Assembly (NCBI GenBank): GCA_938083405.1
Contig: CALKCV010000063.1
Coordinates: forward strand, 1 to 5,567
Source of the DNA: an uncultured Microcoleaceae cyanobacterium
GTDB lineage: Bacteria > Cyanobacteriota > Cyanobacteriia > Cyanobacteriales > Microcoleaceae
DNA: 5,567 nucleotides
Reading direction: 5' to 3'
How positions within the stretch are numbered: position 1 is the stretch's first letter; every line of letters starts with the position of its first letter. Under the pieces are notes generated by a model. It was not told where the DNA came from. It worked only from the letters and a program-made list of their open reading frames with translations, and did no database searches. Positions 1-5,567 of this stretch are shown in pieces. A program made the position numbers and the translations under genes.

Positions 1-252
1 CTGCGCGAGACAGGTTGCAAGAAAATTTACTGATGTAAGTTAGTCTTTTCATACACTTTTCAATCGTTTTTTTATTAACAAATTTGTTTGGAAGCGATCG
101 CTCCGGTGCATCTCAGAGAAAGCAAATCAACTTTTTTTGCCAACCTTCCAACTGACGTACTCCCAATACCAGATGCACCCCATCCCTACAGAATTATTAA
201 TTCCCATTCTCAATTGCTGGTTGTTAATCCGAAATCCCTCTTACAAACAGCA

Positions 253-282
253 GAGTATGAGTATGAGTATGAGCATGAGTAT
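253..282. repeat. GAGTAT hexamer microsatellite, five copies
   Basis: Five tandem copies of GAGTAT run without a gap; the fourth has one change (GAGCAT). The array lies about 30 bp upstream of the probable miaB -10 box. The six-base unit would keep any reading frame and would encode alternating Tyr and Glu, but no convincing gene covers it. Copy number may vary by replication slippage; that is inference. Confidence 0.85.
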
Positions 283-311
283 GACTGCTAAGAAGCGATC
301 GGCAGAAATTA

Positions 312-320
312 TGATATAAT
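312..320 (+). promoter_or_regulatory. Probable extended -10 promoter for miaB
   Basis: The bases read TGA followed by a perfect TATAAT (315-320), which is the extended -10 form TGN-TATAAT. No good TTGACA-like -35 is visible 16-18 bp upstream, in line with extended -10 promoters needing it less. Transcription would start near 327 and give a leader of about 40 nt before the miaB ATG. This is prediction from motif and position only. Confidence 0.5.
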
Positions 321-368
321 TAGGAATTCTAAAAAAACCCTTATTTTTATCCCCCTTTGAGACCCACC

Positions 369-1709
369 ATGACTACAGCACCCCGTCGCTATCACGTTAC
401 CACTTTTGGCTGTCAAATGAACAAAGCCGACTCGGAACGGATGGCAGGTATCCTAGATGGCATGGGTTTAGTCTTCTGTGAAGACCCCAACGATGCCAAC
501 CTAATCCTTTATAATACTTGCAGCATTCGCGATAACGCGGAACACAAAGTCTATTCCTACCTCGGCAGACAAGCAAAACGCAAACACGAAGAACCAGATT
601 TAACCCTCATAGTAGCCGGCTGCGTGGCGCAACAGGAAGGAGAAGCATTATTGCGGCGAGTGCCAGAACTAGACTTAGTTATGGGCCCGCAACACGCCAA
701 CCGCCTCCAAGATTTGCTCGAACAAGTCTTCGACGGTTCCCAAGTAGTAGCCACGGAAGCGATCCATATATCGGAAGATATAACTAAACCCCGTCGCGAT
801 AGCGAAATTACTGCTTGGGTTAACGTAATATACGGCTGTAACGAACGTTGCACTTATTGTGTAGTACCGAACACGCGAGGGGTGGAACAGTCCCGCACGC
901 CGGAGGCCATTCTCGCGGAGATGGAAGAACTCGGACGGCAGGGTTATAAAGAAGTGACTCTGCTGGGGCAAAATATCGACGCCTACGGGCGAGACCTGCC
1001 GGGCAGCACCCCAGAAGGTCGCCATTTGCACACTTTTACCGATTTATTGTATCGAGTTAGCGATGTCGAAGGCATAGAACGGATTCGCTTTGCTACGAGT
1101 CACCCCCGGTATTTTACCGAACGCCTAATTCGCGCTTGTGCGGAGCTACCGAAAGTATGCGAGCATTTCCACATTCCTTTTCAGTCTGGGGATAACGATA
1201 TTTTAAAAGCGATGGCTAGGGGATACACTCAAGAAAAATATCGTCGCATCATCGATAATATCAGAAAAATCATGCCCGATGCCTCCATTAGCGCCGATGC
1301 TATTGTCGGCTTTCCCGGGGAAACGGAGGAACAGTTCGAGAAAACTATGGAATTAGTCGAAGATATTGGCTTCGACCTCTTGAATACTGCCGCCTATTCT
1401 CCTCGCCCGGCGACTCCCGCCGCTTTAATGGCCGATCCAGTAAGCGAAGAAGTGAAGGCCGATCGCTTGCAGAGATTAAATCGTTTGGTAGGAGTGAAGG
1501 CAGAGGAGCGATCGCGACGCTATCTGGGTCGGAGCGAAGAAGTGTTAGTAGAAGACATCAACCCGAAAAACCCCGCCCAAGTCATGGGCAGGACTCGCGG
1601 CAACCGCCTGACTTTCTTGGATGGCAAGATAGACGAGTTGAAGGGTAAATTGGTCGAGGTGAAAATTACCGAAGTCCGACCGTTTAGTTTGACCGGGAAT
1701 ATGCTTTAA
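369..1709 (+). CDS. miaB: tRNA-2-methylthio-N6-dimethylallyladenosine synthase MiaB
   Basis: MiaB is a cytoplasmic radical-SAM enzyme that adds a methylthio group to C2 of i6A at position 37 of tRNAs reading UNN codons, giving ms2i6A. The 446-residue product has the full family layout. The N-terminal UPF0004 domain has three cluster cysteines: C15 (FGCQMNKADSERM), C51 (NTCSIRDNAEHK) and C85 (AGCVAQ). The radical-SAM core carries C157-x3-C161-x2-C164 (GCNERCTYC) and the LLGQNIDAYG stretch. A TRAM RNA-binding domain fills about 387-446. Length is close to other bacterial MiaB proteins (about 440-475). I chose the ATG at 369 over an in-frame TTG at 357 because family proteins begin just before the RRYHVTTFGCQMN block. 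No Shine-Dalgarno is visible. Two in-frame TAA codons end the gene (1707-1712). The related enzymes MtaB and RimO are less likely given the FGCQMNKADSERM and CSIRDNAEHK signatures. Confidence 0.97.
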   Translation: MTTAPRRYHVTTFGCQMNKADSERMAGILDGMGLVFCEDPNDANLILYNTCSIRDNAEHKVYSYLGRQAKRKHEEPDLTLIVAGCVAQQEGEALLRRVPELDLVMGPQHANRLQDLLEQVFDGSQVVATEAIHISEDITKPRRDSEITAWVNVIYGCNERCTYCVVPNTRGVEQSRTPEAILAEMEELGRQGYKEVTLLGQNIDAYGRDLPGSTPEGRHLHTFTDLLYRVSDVEGIERIRFATSHPRYFTERLIRACAELPKVCEHFHIPFQSGDNDILKAMARGYTQEKYRRIIDNIRKIMPDASISADAIVGFPGETEEQFEKTMELVEDIGFDLLNTAAYSPRPATPAALMADPVSEEVKADRLQRLNRLVGVKAEERSRRYLGRSEEVLVEDINPKNPAQVMGRTRGNRLTFLDGKIDELKGKLVEVKITEVRPFSLTGNML

Positions 1710-1776
1710 TAAATCAGTGCGGTGTTTGAGACCCTTTGTCTCTTCTCCCGCCTTAACTAGCACCCTAGTAAAAACT

Positions 1777-2673
1777 ATGAGCCAACCAATTCGCGTTCTC
1801 TTACAAACCACCATTCCTACGACAGAAGATGACTGGAGTATAGCTCGCTTTTCTTTATTAAGAGACTACCTCGCCGGACTCAAAGACGAAGAGGGTAACA
1901 ACCTCTGCGAAGTAACGGCGCGCGATCGCACCTCTGACGCAGAAGGTAACGACCCGATTTTAAGCAATCTGGGAGATTTAGATTTTGACGAACTCTGGCT
2001 ATTTGCCGTGGATGTAGGCGACGGTTTAACGGAAAAAGACCATGCCGGCATTCAGGCTTTCCACGAACGGGGCGGCGGTTTGATGGCAACTCGGGACCAT
2101 CAAGATTTGGGTTCTTCTATCTGCAATCTTTGCGGAGTGGGCGCGGCACACTTTTTCCACAGCCAAAACCCCGACCCAGATGAATCTCGGCATAGCAACG
2201 ATGACCTCGAAACAACATATATTCATTGGCCGAACTATCATTCTGGACGCAACGGCGACTGTCAAAAGATAACGCCTATCGCCCCCATCCACCCATTGTT
2301 GAAAAATCCCGCCGCCCCCAATGGAGCGATCGAATTTTTTCCCGCCCATCCCCACGAAGGAGGAGTGGGAGTCCCCCCAGGAGAGGAGTACGGGCGGGTA
2401 ATTGCTAAGGGCCAAAGTTTGGTCAGCGATCGCGACTTTAACTTGGCCGTAGCTTTCGAGTGGCCGGAGGAAGCCGATGGCACTCAGTTAGGGCGGGGTT
2501 TGGCAGAATCAACTTTCCATCATTTCTGCGATTATAACTGGGATACAGATATGGGCTGTCCGACCTTTGTTGACGAGCCCCCGGGGGATACGATAAAAAC
2601 ACAACCTCGGGCCATGGAAGACGTTAAGGCTTACGTCCGCAACTTAGTTTTGTGGCTGGCTTCCCCTAAGTAA
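1777..2673 (+). CDS. Conserved-type hypothetical protein, possible ThuA/GATase-like fold
   Basis: I cannot assign a function to this 298-residue protein. It has no signal peptide or membrane segment and looks cytoplasmic. An N-terminal beta strand (IRVLLQTTIP, 5-14) leads to an acidic region. DELWLFAVDVGDGL (71-84) then FHERGGGLMATRDHQDLGSS (95-114) resemble the strand-turn-helix and Gly-rich turn of class I glutamine amidotransferase/ThuA-like folds. HPLL (172-175) and GRGLAESTFHH (239-249) sit where ThuA-like proteins have comparable elements. The resemblance is by eye and is inference. The protein has 13 His, many clustered (H108, H125, H128, H139, H150, H155, H191, H193, H248, H249), plus C116, C119, C162, C251 and C261. 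Metal binding is possible but unproven. I prefer the ATG at 1777 to a GTG at 1717, because the extra 20 residues look like translated spacer and the strand begins right after the ATG. It lies 67 bp after miaB on the same strand, so read-through is possible. Confidence 0.8.
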   Translation: MSQPIRVLLQTTIPTTEDDWSIARFSLLRDYLAGLKDEEGNNLCEVTARDRTSDAEGNDPILSNLGDLDFDELWLFAVDVGDGLTEKDHAGIQAFHERGGGLMATRDHQDLGSSICNLCGVGAAHFFHSQNPDPDESRHSNDDLETTYIHWPNYHSGRNGDCQKITPIAPIHPLLKNPAAPNGAIEFFPAHPHEGGVGVPPGEEYGRVIAKGQSLVSDRDFNLAVAFEWPEEADGTQLGRGLAESTFHHFCDYNWDTDMGCPTFVDEPPGDTIKTQPRAMEDVKAYVRNLVLWLASPK

Positions 2674-2704
2674 TTAATAATTAATAATTAATAATTAATA
2701 ATTA
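2671..2704. repeat. TAATTAA heptamer tandem array
   Basis: Nearly five uninterrupted copies of the 7-bp unit TAATTAA fill 34 bp; the last copy is cut one base short. The first three bases are the stop codon of the upstream gene, so the array begins inside the coding sequence and supplies stop codons in more than one frame. Short 7-bp tandem repeats between genes are well known in cyanobacteria. It is not a transcription terminator by itself. Confidence 0.9.
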
Positions 2705-2716
2705 CTGAGAACGCAA

Positions 2717-2744
2717 GCCCTTCGTAGCGATCGCTACGAAGGGC
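2717..2744. repeat. Perfect 28-bp palindrome centred on HIP1
   Basis: GCCCTTCGTAGCGA is followed directly by its exact reverse complement, giving 14 bp per arm with no spacer. The central eight bases (2727-2734) are the HIP1 octamer GCGATCGC. In RNA it could fold to a stem of about 12 bp with a 4-nt loop. It lies between two same-strand genes. The bases after it (CATTAAAAATATTC) contain no T-run, so it does not fit a standard Rho-independent terminator. It could still slow or stop transcription, act as a protein site, or be one copy of a dispersed repeat. Confidence 0.9.
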
Positions 2745-2780
2745 CATTAAAAATATTCAAGTAAAAATATAAACTATGAT

Positions 2781-2784
2781 GAGG
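2781..2784 (+). promoter_or_regulatory. Ribosome binding site of the pentapeptide gene
   Basis: GAGG lies five bases before the ATG at 2790 and is the clearest Shine-Dalgarno in the window. It decides the start. Two nearer-upstream ATGs (2776 and 2779) are in another frame and open only an 11-codon frame (stop included) that overlaps the real start and ends at 2808. Confidence 0.7.
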
Positions 2785-2789
2785 GAAAA

Positions 2790-4604
2790 ATGGAACAACC
2801 AGAAGTAAAACAACCGAATAATAGCGGCGGCAACAAGCTCCACTGGCTAGAGATAACAGAATTTATTTGTTTGGCAGGTTCCGTTGGTGGAACTATTGCG
2901 AGCTTTTTGTACCAGCAAGCCATCTATGCAGCCTCACCCCTGACGGCGACAATATTTCTCGAAGCGATCAATAGAACTCGGCTGCAAAAGCTACAACAAC
3001 AAGACCGCCAAGAAGCGATCGCCGGACTCTACCAAGCGGTGGAATCTCTGCCAAAGCCCATAATGAAGGAATTGGGACTAATAGAAGAAAAACTCACCGC
3101 CCAAAACGAAGAACAAACTAAGAAACTAGAAACAGCGATCGCTCCCCTGGCAAGCGACCTGCAAGCTGTAATGCCGCTTCTGGCGAGGGTAGATGCCATG
3201 AGCGCTCGCTTGATGGGGGCGGAAAAGCTCGCCCAAAGCCTCAAAGAACGAACCCAAAGCCAGATAGAGGAACTGACAGAGAAGTTAGTTCGAGTAAAGG
3301 CCGACGCTCAAAGCTTCGAGAAAAACAGCGATCTAGAACGGCAAAAGCTGACCGAACAGCTATCCCAACAGGAGAGTTTCGCCCAAAGCCTAAAGGCAGA
3401 AACTCAACAAGAAAACGAGAAACTAACCCAGAAGCTATCCCAACAGGAGAGTTTCGCCCAAAGCCTAAAGGCAGAAACTAGCGAAGAAGAGAGCAAGTTA
3501 AAAGAAGCGATCGCCAAACTGCAGCAAGGACTCAAAACCCTAGAACCAGTACCGACCCAAATACAAGAACTAACTCAACGACAAGAGCCCCTAGAACGGC
3601 AACAACAAGAAATCCTAACCGAGAGCTTGCCTCGGGCGGCCGAAGCGATCGAACAGCTAAAAGACCGCACTAAAGTAATAGGATTAATAGAAGAAGACAT
3701 AAGCAAGATTAACGGCGAAATCGAAGAATTAGCCTACCAGCTAGACAAGATACCCGAAGCCACAGAACCAGACTTCAGCAAAATCGAAGCAGCGATCGCC
3801 TCATTGCAAAAACGACTAAACCTCCATCCCATCAAATACAAAGCCTCCATACTCAAAGGAAAAGACCTCAGCAACACCTATCTCCACCAAGCGCAATTCG
3901 GCTACGCCAACCTCAAAGGCATCAACTTAAAAGGTTCCGACCTCGCTGGAGCTAACCTCGCTCGGGTAAACCTAAGCGGTGCGAATTTGAGCGAGGCCCT
4001 TTTGGCAGATGCGAACCTGAGCAAAGCCAAACTGGGGGGAGCCGAGCTCCAAAAAGTCGATCTCTCCTACGCCAACCTCAAGGGTGCGGAGCTCGAAGAA
4101 GTCAATCTTTCCTCTGCCAACCTCAACGCTGCGGACTTATCTGGTGCTAACCTCAGCGGCGCTAACCTCGCCTCTGCCAACGTCACAGATGGAGACCTCA
4201 GCAATGCCAATCTCCAAAACGCCAACCTCAGCGGTGCCAACTTCAGCGGCGGGGATCTGGCCAATGCAGACTTAAGCGGTGCTAATCTCAGCAATGCTAA
4301 CTTGTCTTATGTCGATCTCAGCAATGCTAACCTCCGTAACGTCAATCTCCGGGGTGCGAAGTTATGGAATACTAACCTCACCAACGCCAACCTCGCAGGG
4401 GCGATCGTCGATGGGACTACCAAAGTTGACGATCGCTCTCCTCTAAAGAGCGTCCTCCAACCAGTTACTCAAGAGGATAGTTTCCAGCCGGTGAGTCTCG
4501 TTGATGGGGAGCAAAATCTCGTTAGCGTGGAAAAGACAAACCTCCAAAGCATCCCATCCAACGATGCTGTAGTGGTGCGGGCAACAAGTACAGATAGTTT
4601 GTAG
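2790..4604 (+). CDS. Coiled-coil pentapeptide-repeat protein with N-terminal hydrophobic segment
   Basis: The 604-residue product has three parts. Residues 19-61 hold two hydrophobic stretches (about 25-41 and 44-57) split by a short polar turn, probably a membrane anchor or hairpin. In my recollection a similar N-terminal module, with a YAA-P-L core, recurs in other cyanobacterial coiled-coil proteins. Residues about 62-345 are rich in Glu, Gln, Lys and Leu and predicted to form a long coiled coil; 147-246 are four 25-residue repeats. Residues 353-542 are 38 pentapeptide repeats, consensus A(N/D)LSX, with Leu, Phe or Val at every fifth position from 355 to 540 without a break. Such repeats form a right-handed four-sided beta-helix, here about 9.5 coils. 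A tail of about 60 residues rich in Ser, Val and Asp follows. Function is unknown; a membrane-tethered scaffold is inference. The only neighbour it faces is the convergent kinase gene, so context gives no role. Confidence 0.93.
   Translation: MEQPEVKQPNNSGGNKLHWLEITEFICLAGSVGGTIASFLYQQAIYAASPLTATIFLEAINRTRLQKLQQQDRQEAIAGLYQAVESLPKPIMKELGLIEEKLTAQNEEQTKKLETAIAPLASDLQAVMPLLARVDAMSARLMGAEKLAQSLKERTQSQIEELTEKLVRVKADAQSFEKNSDLERQKLTEQLSQQESFAQSLKAETQQENEKLTQKLSQQESFAQSLKAETSEEESKLKEAIAKLQQGLKTLEPVPTQIQELTQRQEPLERQQQEILTESLPRAAEAIEQLKDRTKVIGLIEEDISKINGEIEELAYQLDKIPEATEPDFSKIEAAIASLQKRLNLHPIKYKASILKGKDLSNTYLHQAQFGYANLKGINLKGSDLAGANLARVNLSGANLSEALLADANLSKAKLGGAELQKVDLSYANLKGAELEEVNLSSANLNAADLSGANLSGANLASANVTDGDLSNANLQNANLSGANFSGGDLANADLSGANLSNANLSYVDLSNANLRNVNLRGAKLWNTNLTNANLAGAIVDGTTKVDDRSPLKSVLQPVTQEDSFQPVSLVDGEQNLVSVEKTNLQSIPSNDAVVVRATSTDSL
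3228..3527 (+). repeat. Four tandem 75-bp (25-residue) coiled-coil repeats
   Basis: Residues 147-171, 172-196, 197-221 and 222-246 align as four 25-residue units. AQS is kept at unit positions 2-4, Leu or Phe at 5, Leu at 16 and Leu or Ile at 20. A 47-bp stretch is identical between 3358-3404 and 3433-3479, exactly 75 bp apart, so part of the array was duplicated or homogenised recently. Units 1 and 2 are more diverged. Twenty-five residues equal two heptads plus one hendecad, a period that keeps a coiled coil nearly continuous. Confidence 0.88.
3846..4415 (+). repeat. 38 in-register pentapeptide repeats
   Basis: Codons 353-542 form 38 consecutive five-residue units. The central residue is Leu at 34 positions, Phe at 370 and 485, and Val at 465 and 540. 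The residue before it is mostly Asn or Asp, and the one before that mostly Ala. No unit is inserted, lost or out of register. The last unit runs into AIVDGTTK, which resembles the usual end of such helices in cyanobacterial proteins. At DNA level the units are diverged synonymously, so this is an old array. Confidence 0.93.
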
Positions 4605-4620
4605 TAATCGCTTTATATCA

Positions 4621-4659
4621 ATTAACAATTAACAATGAACAATTAACAATTGTTCATTG
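4621..4659. repeat. ATTAACA heptamer array with overlapping hairpin
   Basis: Four tandem 7-bp units (4621-4648) read ATTAACA, ATTAACA, ATGAACA, ATTAACA. The variant third unit starts a hairpin: CAATGAACAATT (4633-4644), loop AAC, then AATTGTTCATTG (4648-4659), a perfect 12-bp stem. It lies in the 80-bp gap between two convergent genes, where a two-way terminator would be expected. The stem is AT-rich and has no T-run on either strand, so a terminator role is weak inference. The repeat itself is certain. Confidence 0.8.
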
Positions 4660-4684
4660 ATATTAGCGATCGCCCCAAACCTAG

Positions 4685-5567
4685 CTAGACCGATTTACTT
4701 TCCTCAATTAAATTCAAAATGGCATCGTAACTAAAACCATTAATCAAACTCTCCAACTGCCTCGCCACCACCGGAGAATGAGTAGCTATAGCATCAAGGA
4801 GCTCTTGGAGTTCCTCTCGGTCCAAAGTAAACAGTCCATCTTCGAGAGTAGTTAATAACTCCGACGGCACCGCAGCTAAAGCTTTTGCCGTCAGGGCCTC
4901 TTCCTGCTTCTCACCAGCCCCGGCTGCCCCTTCTTCGTAAATAAATTCTGCCCCTAAATGCCTGGCGATCGCCTCTATTATTTCTCCATCCTTAAACGGT
5001 TTGCGAATGAAATCGTCGCACCCGGCCTCCAAGACTACCGCCTTTTCCTCTTCTAGGATGCTCGCCGTCACCGCCACCACCGCGCAAGGTTTATCTCCCC
5101 CTGCTGCTTTAATGCGTTGGGTGGCCTCGTAACCGTCCATCACCGGCATGCGCATATCCATAAGGATTAAATCCGGCTGCCACTGCCGATAGATATCCAC
5201 CGCTTCGCGACCGTTACTGGCATCGCGCACTTCAAAACCGAAGGGCATCAGCAATTTAACCAACAACTGGCAGTTGACCGGTTTGTCATCCACCACTAAT
5301 AAACGGTAGCGGGGTTGATTTGGGGCGAGGGCGATCGCCCGCCGCTTCGGTCCCTTGGTTTCCACCTCCGCCTCCTCTGCAATAGTAGCGAATATATTAA
5401 ATTTAAAGGTCGTGCCGCGCCCCACAACGCTTGTAACTAGGATATCCCCTCCCATCAATTGTACGAATTTCCGCGAGATGGGCAATCCCAAACCGGTCCC
5501 TTCTTGGGATTGTTTGCCTGTTTCGGTTTGGACGAAGGCTTCAAACAAAGTCTCTAAGTCCTCTGGG
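4685..5567 (-). CDS. Hybrid sensor histidine kinase/response regulator, C-terminal part
   Basis: The gene runs off the right edge; 293 C-terminal residues are visible, numbered here from the first full codon at 5566. Residues 1-60 end a HATPase_c domain: LFEAFVQTETG (7-17, F box), EGTGLGL (22-28, G2 box) and the GRGTTFKF closing strand (49-56). A linker leads to a receiver domain (about 87-205) with the acidic pair D93-D94, phosphoacceptor D137 (LILMDMRMPVMDG), T167 and K189 (RKPF), all that a working receiver needs. Residues about 206-293 form a helical tail that lacks a clear phosphotransfer His motif. The protein would autophosphorylate on a His upstream, outside the window, and pass phosphate to D137. 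The sensor part is not visible, so the signal is unknown. A TTG at 5548 is not the start, because the frame stays open with kinase sequence to the edge. The gene is convergent with the pentapeptide gene. Confidence 0.95.
   Translation of the reverse strand, partial: PEDLETLFEAFVQTETGKQSQEGTGLGLPISRKFVQLMGGDILVTSVVGRGTTFKFNIFATIAEEAEVETKGPKRRAIALAPNQPRYRLLVVDDKPVNCQLLVKLLMPFGFEVRDASNGREAVDIYRQWQPDLILMDMRMPVMDGYEATQRIKAAGGDKPCAVVAVTASILEEEKAVVLEAGCDDFIRKPFKDGEIIEAIARHLGAEFIYEEGAAGAGEKQEEALTAKALAAVPSELLTTLEDGLFTLDREELQELLDAIATHSPVVARQLESLINGFSYDAILNLIEESKSV

Larger units (their letters stand above)
1..368. other. Non-coding leader upstream of miaB
   Basis: I find no convincing gene in this AT-rich stretch. 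Two short open frames (88-291 from a TTG, 137-319 from an ATG) overlap each other in different frames. Both run through a low-complexity repeat and have no recognisable motif or ribosome binding site, so I do not call them. All three forward frames are open from base 1 and close by about base 42. A few C-terminal codons of a gene to the left could therefore be present, but nothing identifies it. The stretch holds one HIP1 octamer (94-101), a GAGTAT microsatellite (253-282) and a probable promoter (312-320), each listed separately where relevant. Confidence 0.6.
94..5338. repeat. Dispersed HIP1 octamers (12 perfect copies)
   Basis: GCGATCGC occurs at 94, 1508, 1922, 2426, 2727, 3015, 3135, 3507, 3792, 4666, 4965 and 5331 (first base of each). 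Nine copies lie in coding sequence and three between genes. Several near copies with one changed base also occur. The density is about one per 460 bp. HIP1 is a hallmark of many cyanobacterial genomes, and this is the main evidence for the host assignment. The span given only brackets the sites. Confidence 0.95.

Noticed and set aside
88..291. Open frame of 67 codons starting with TTG, ending in Tyr-Glu repeats
   Set aside because: It has no ribosome binding site and a rare start. The ending is made by the GAGTAT microsatellite, and an overlapping frame (137-319) is equally open. No protein family is recognisable.
357..368. Four-codon upstream extension of miaB from a TTG
   Set aside because: The ATG at 369 places the protein start where MiaB proteins normally begin; the extra residues add nothing conserved.
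1728..1769. Two small hairpins after miaB (GAGAC/GTCTC at 1728-1742 and ACTAG/CTAGT at 1756-1769)
   Set aside because: Each stem is only 5 bp and neither is followed by a T-run, so a terminator or attenuator cannot be supported.
1717..1776. Twenty-codon upstream extension of the 298-residue protein from a GTG
   Set aside because: It reads like translated spacer, starts seven bases after the miaB stop codon, and the first beta strand begins just after the ATG at 1777.
2768..2773. TATAAA as a -10 box for the pentapeptide gene
   Set aside because: It would leave a leader of only about 10 nt that barely includes the ribosome binding site, and no -35 is visible; AT-rich sequence gives such matches easily.
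2776..2808. Eleven-codon (stop included) open frame overlapping the start of the pentapeptide gene
   Set aside because: It is too short to judge, and the GAGG site is spaced for the ATG at 2790 rather than for these ATGs.
4067..4294. Open frames opposite and beside the pentapeptide repeats
   Set aside because: Repetitive Leu/Ala/Asn codons keep the other frames open; the translations are low-complexity shadows of the repeat.

Overview
The window looks like a piece of a cyanobacterial chromosome. Twelve perfect copies of the octamer GCGATCGC (the HIP1 element, typical of many cyanobacteria) occur in 5.6 kb, where chance would give about one per 65 kb. Short 7-bp AT-rich tandem repeats sit between genes. 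The gene content also fits: a cyanobacterial-type MiaB, a long pentapeptide-repeat protein and a hybrid two-component kinase. A filamentous lineage is plausible, but the sequence does not settle genus.

Layout, left to right. Positions 1-368 are a non-coding leader with a GAGTAT microsatellite and an extended -10 promoter. miaB (369-1709, +) encodes the radical-SAM tRNA methylthiotransferase. After 67 bp comes an uncharacterised 298-residue protein (1777-2673, +), perhaps with a ThuA/glutamine-amidotransferase-like fold. The 116-bp gap after it holds a TAATTAA heptamer array and a perfect 28-bp palindrome centred on HIP1. Next is a 604-residue protein (2790-4604, +) with an N-terminal hydrophobic segment, a long coiled coil containing four 25-residue repeats, and 38 pentapeptide repeats in unbroken register. 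An 80-bp gap with a second heptamer array and a hairpin separates it from a convergent gene on the minus strand (4685-5567). That gene is the C-terminal part of a hybrid histidine kinase (end of the ATPase domain, receiver domain, helical tail), and its 5' part lies beyond the right edge.

The genes do not form an obvious pathway. miaB and the 298-residue gene could be co-transcribed (same strand, short gap, no good terminator between them). The pentapeptide gene has its own ribosome binding site and follows a repeat-rich gap, so it is probably a separate unit. The kinase is transcribed towards it. I see no mobile element, CRISPR array or RNA gene. The most unusual item is the three-part protein with an internally expanding coiled coil. 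I do not see clear evidence for a new multi-gene system.
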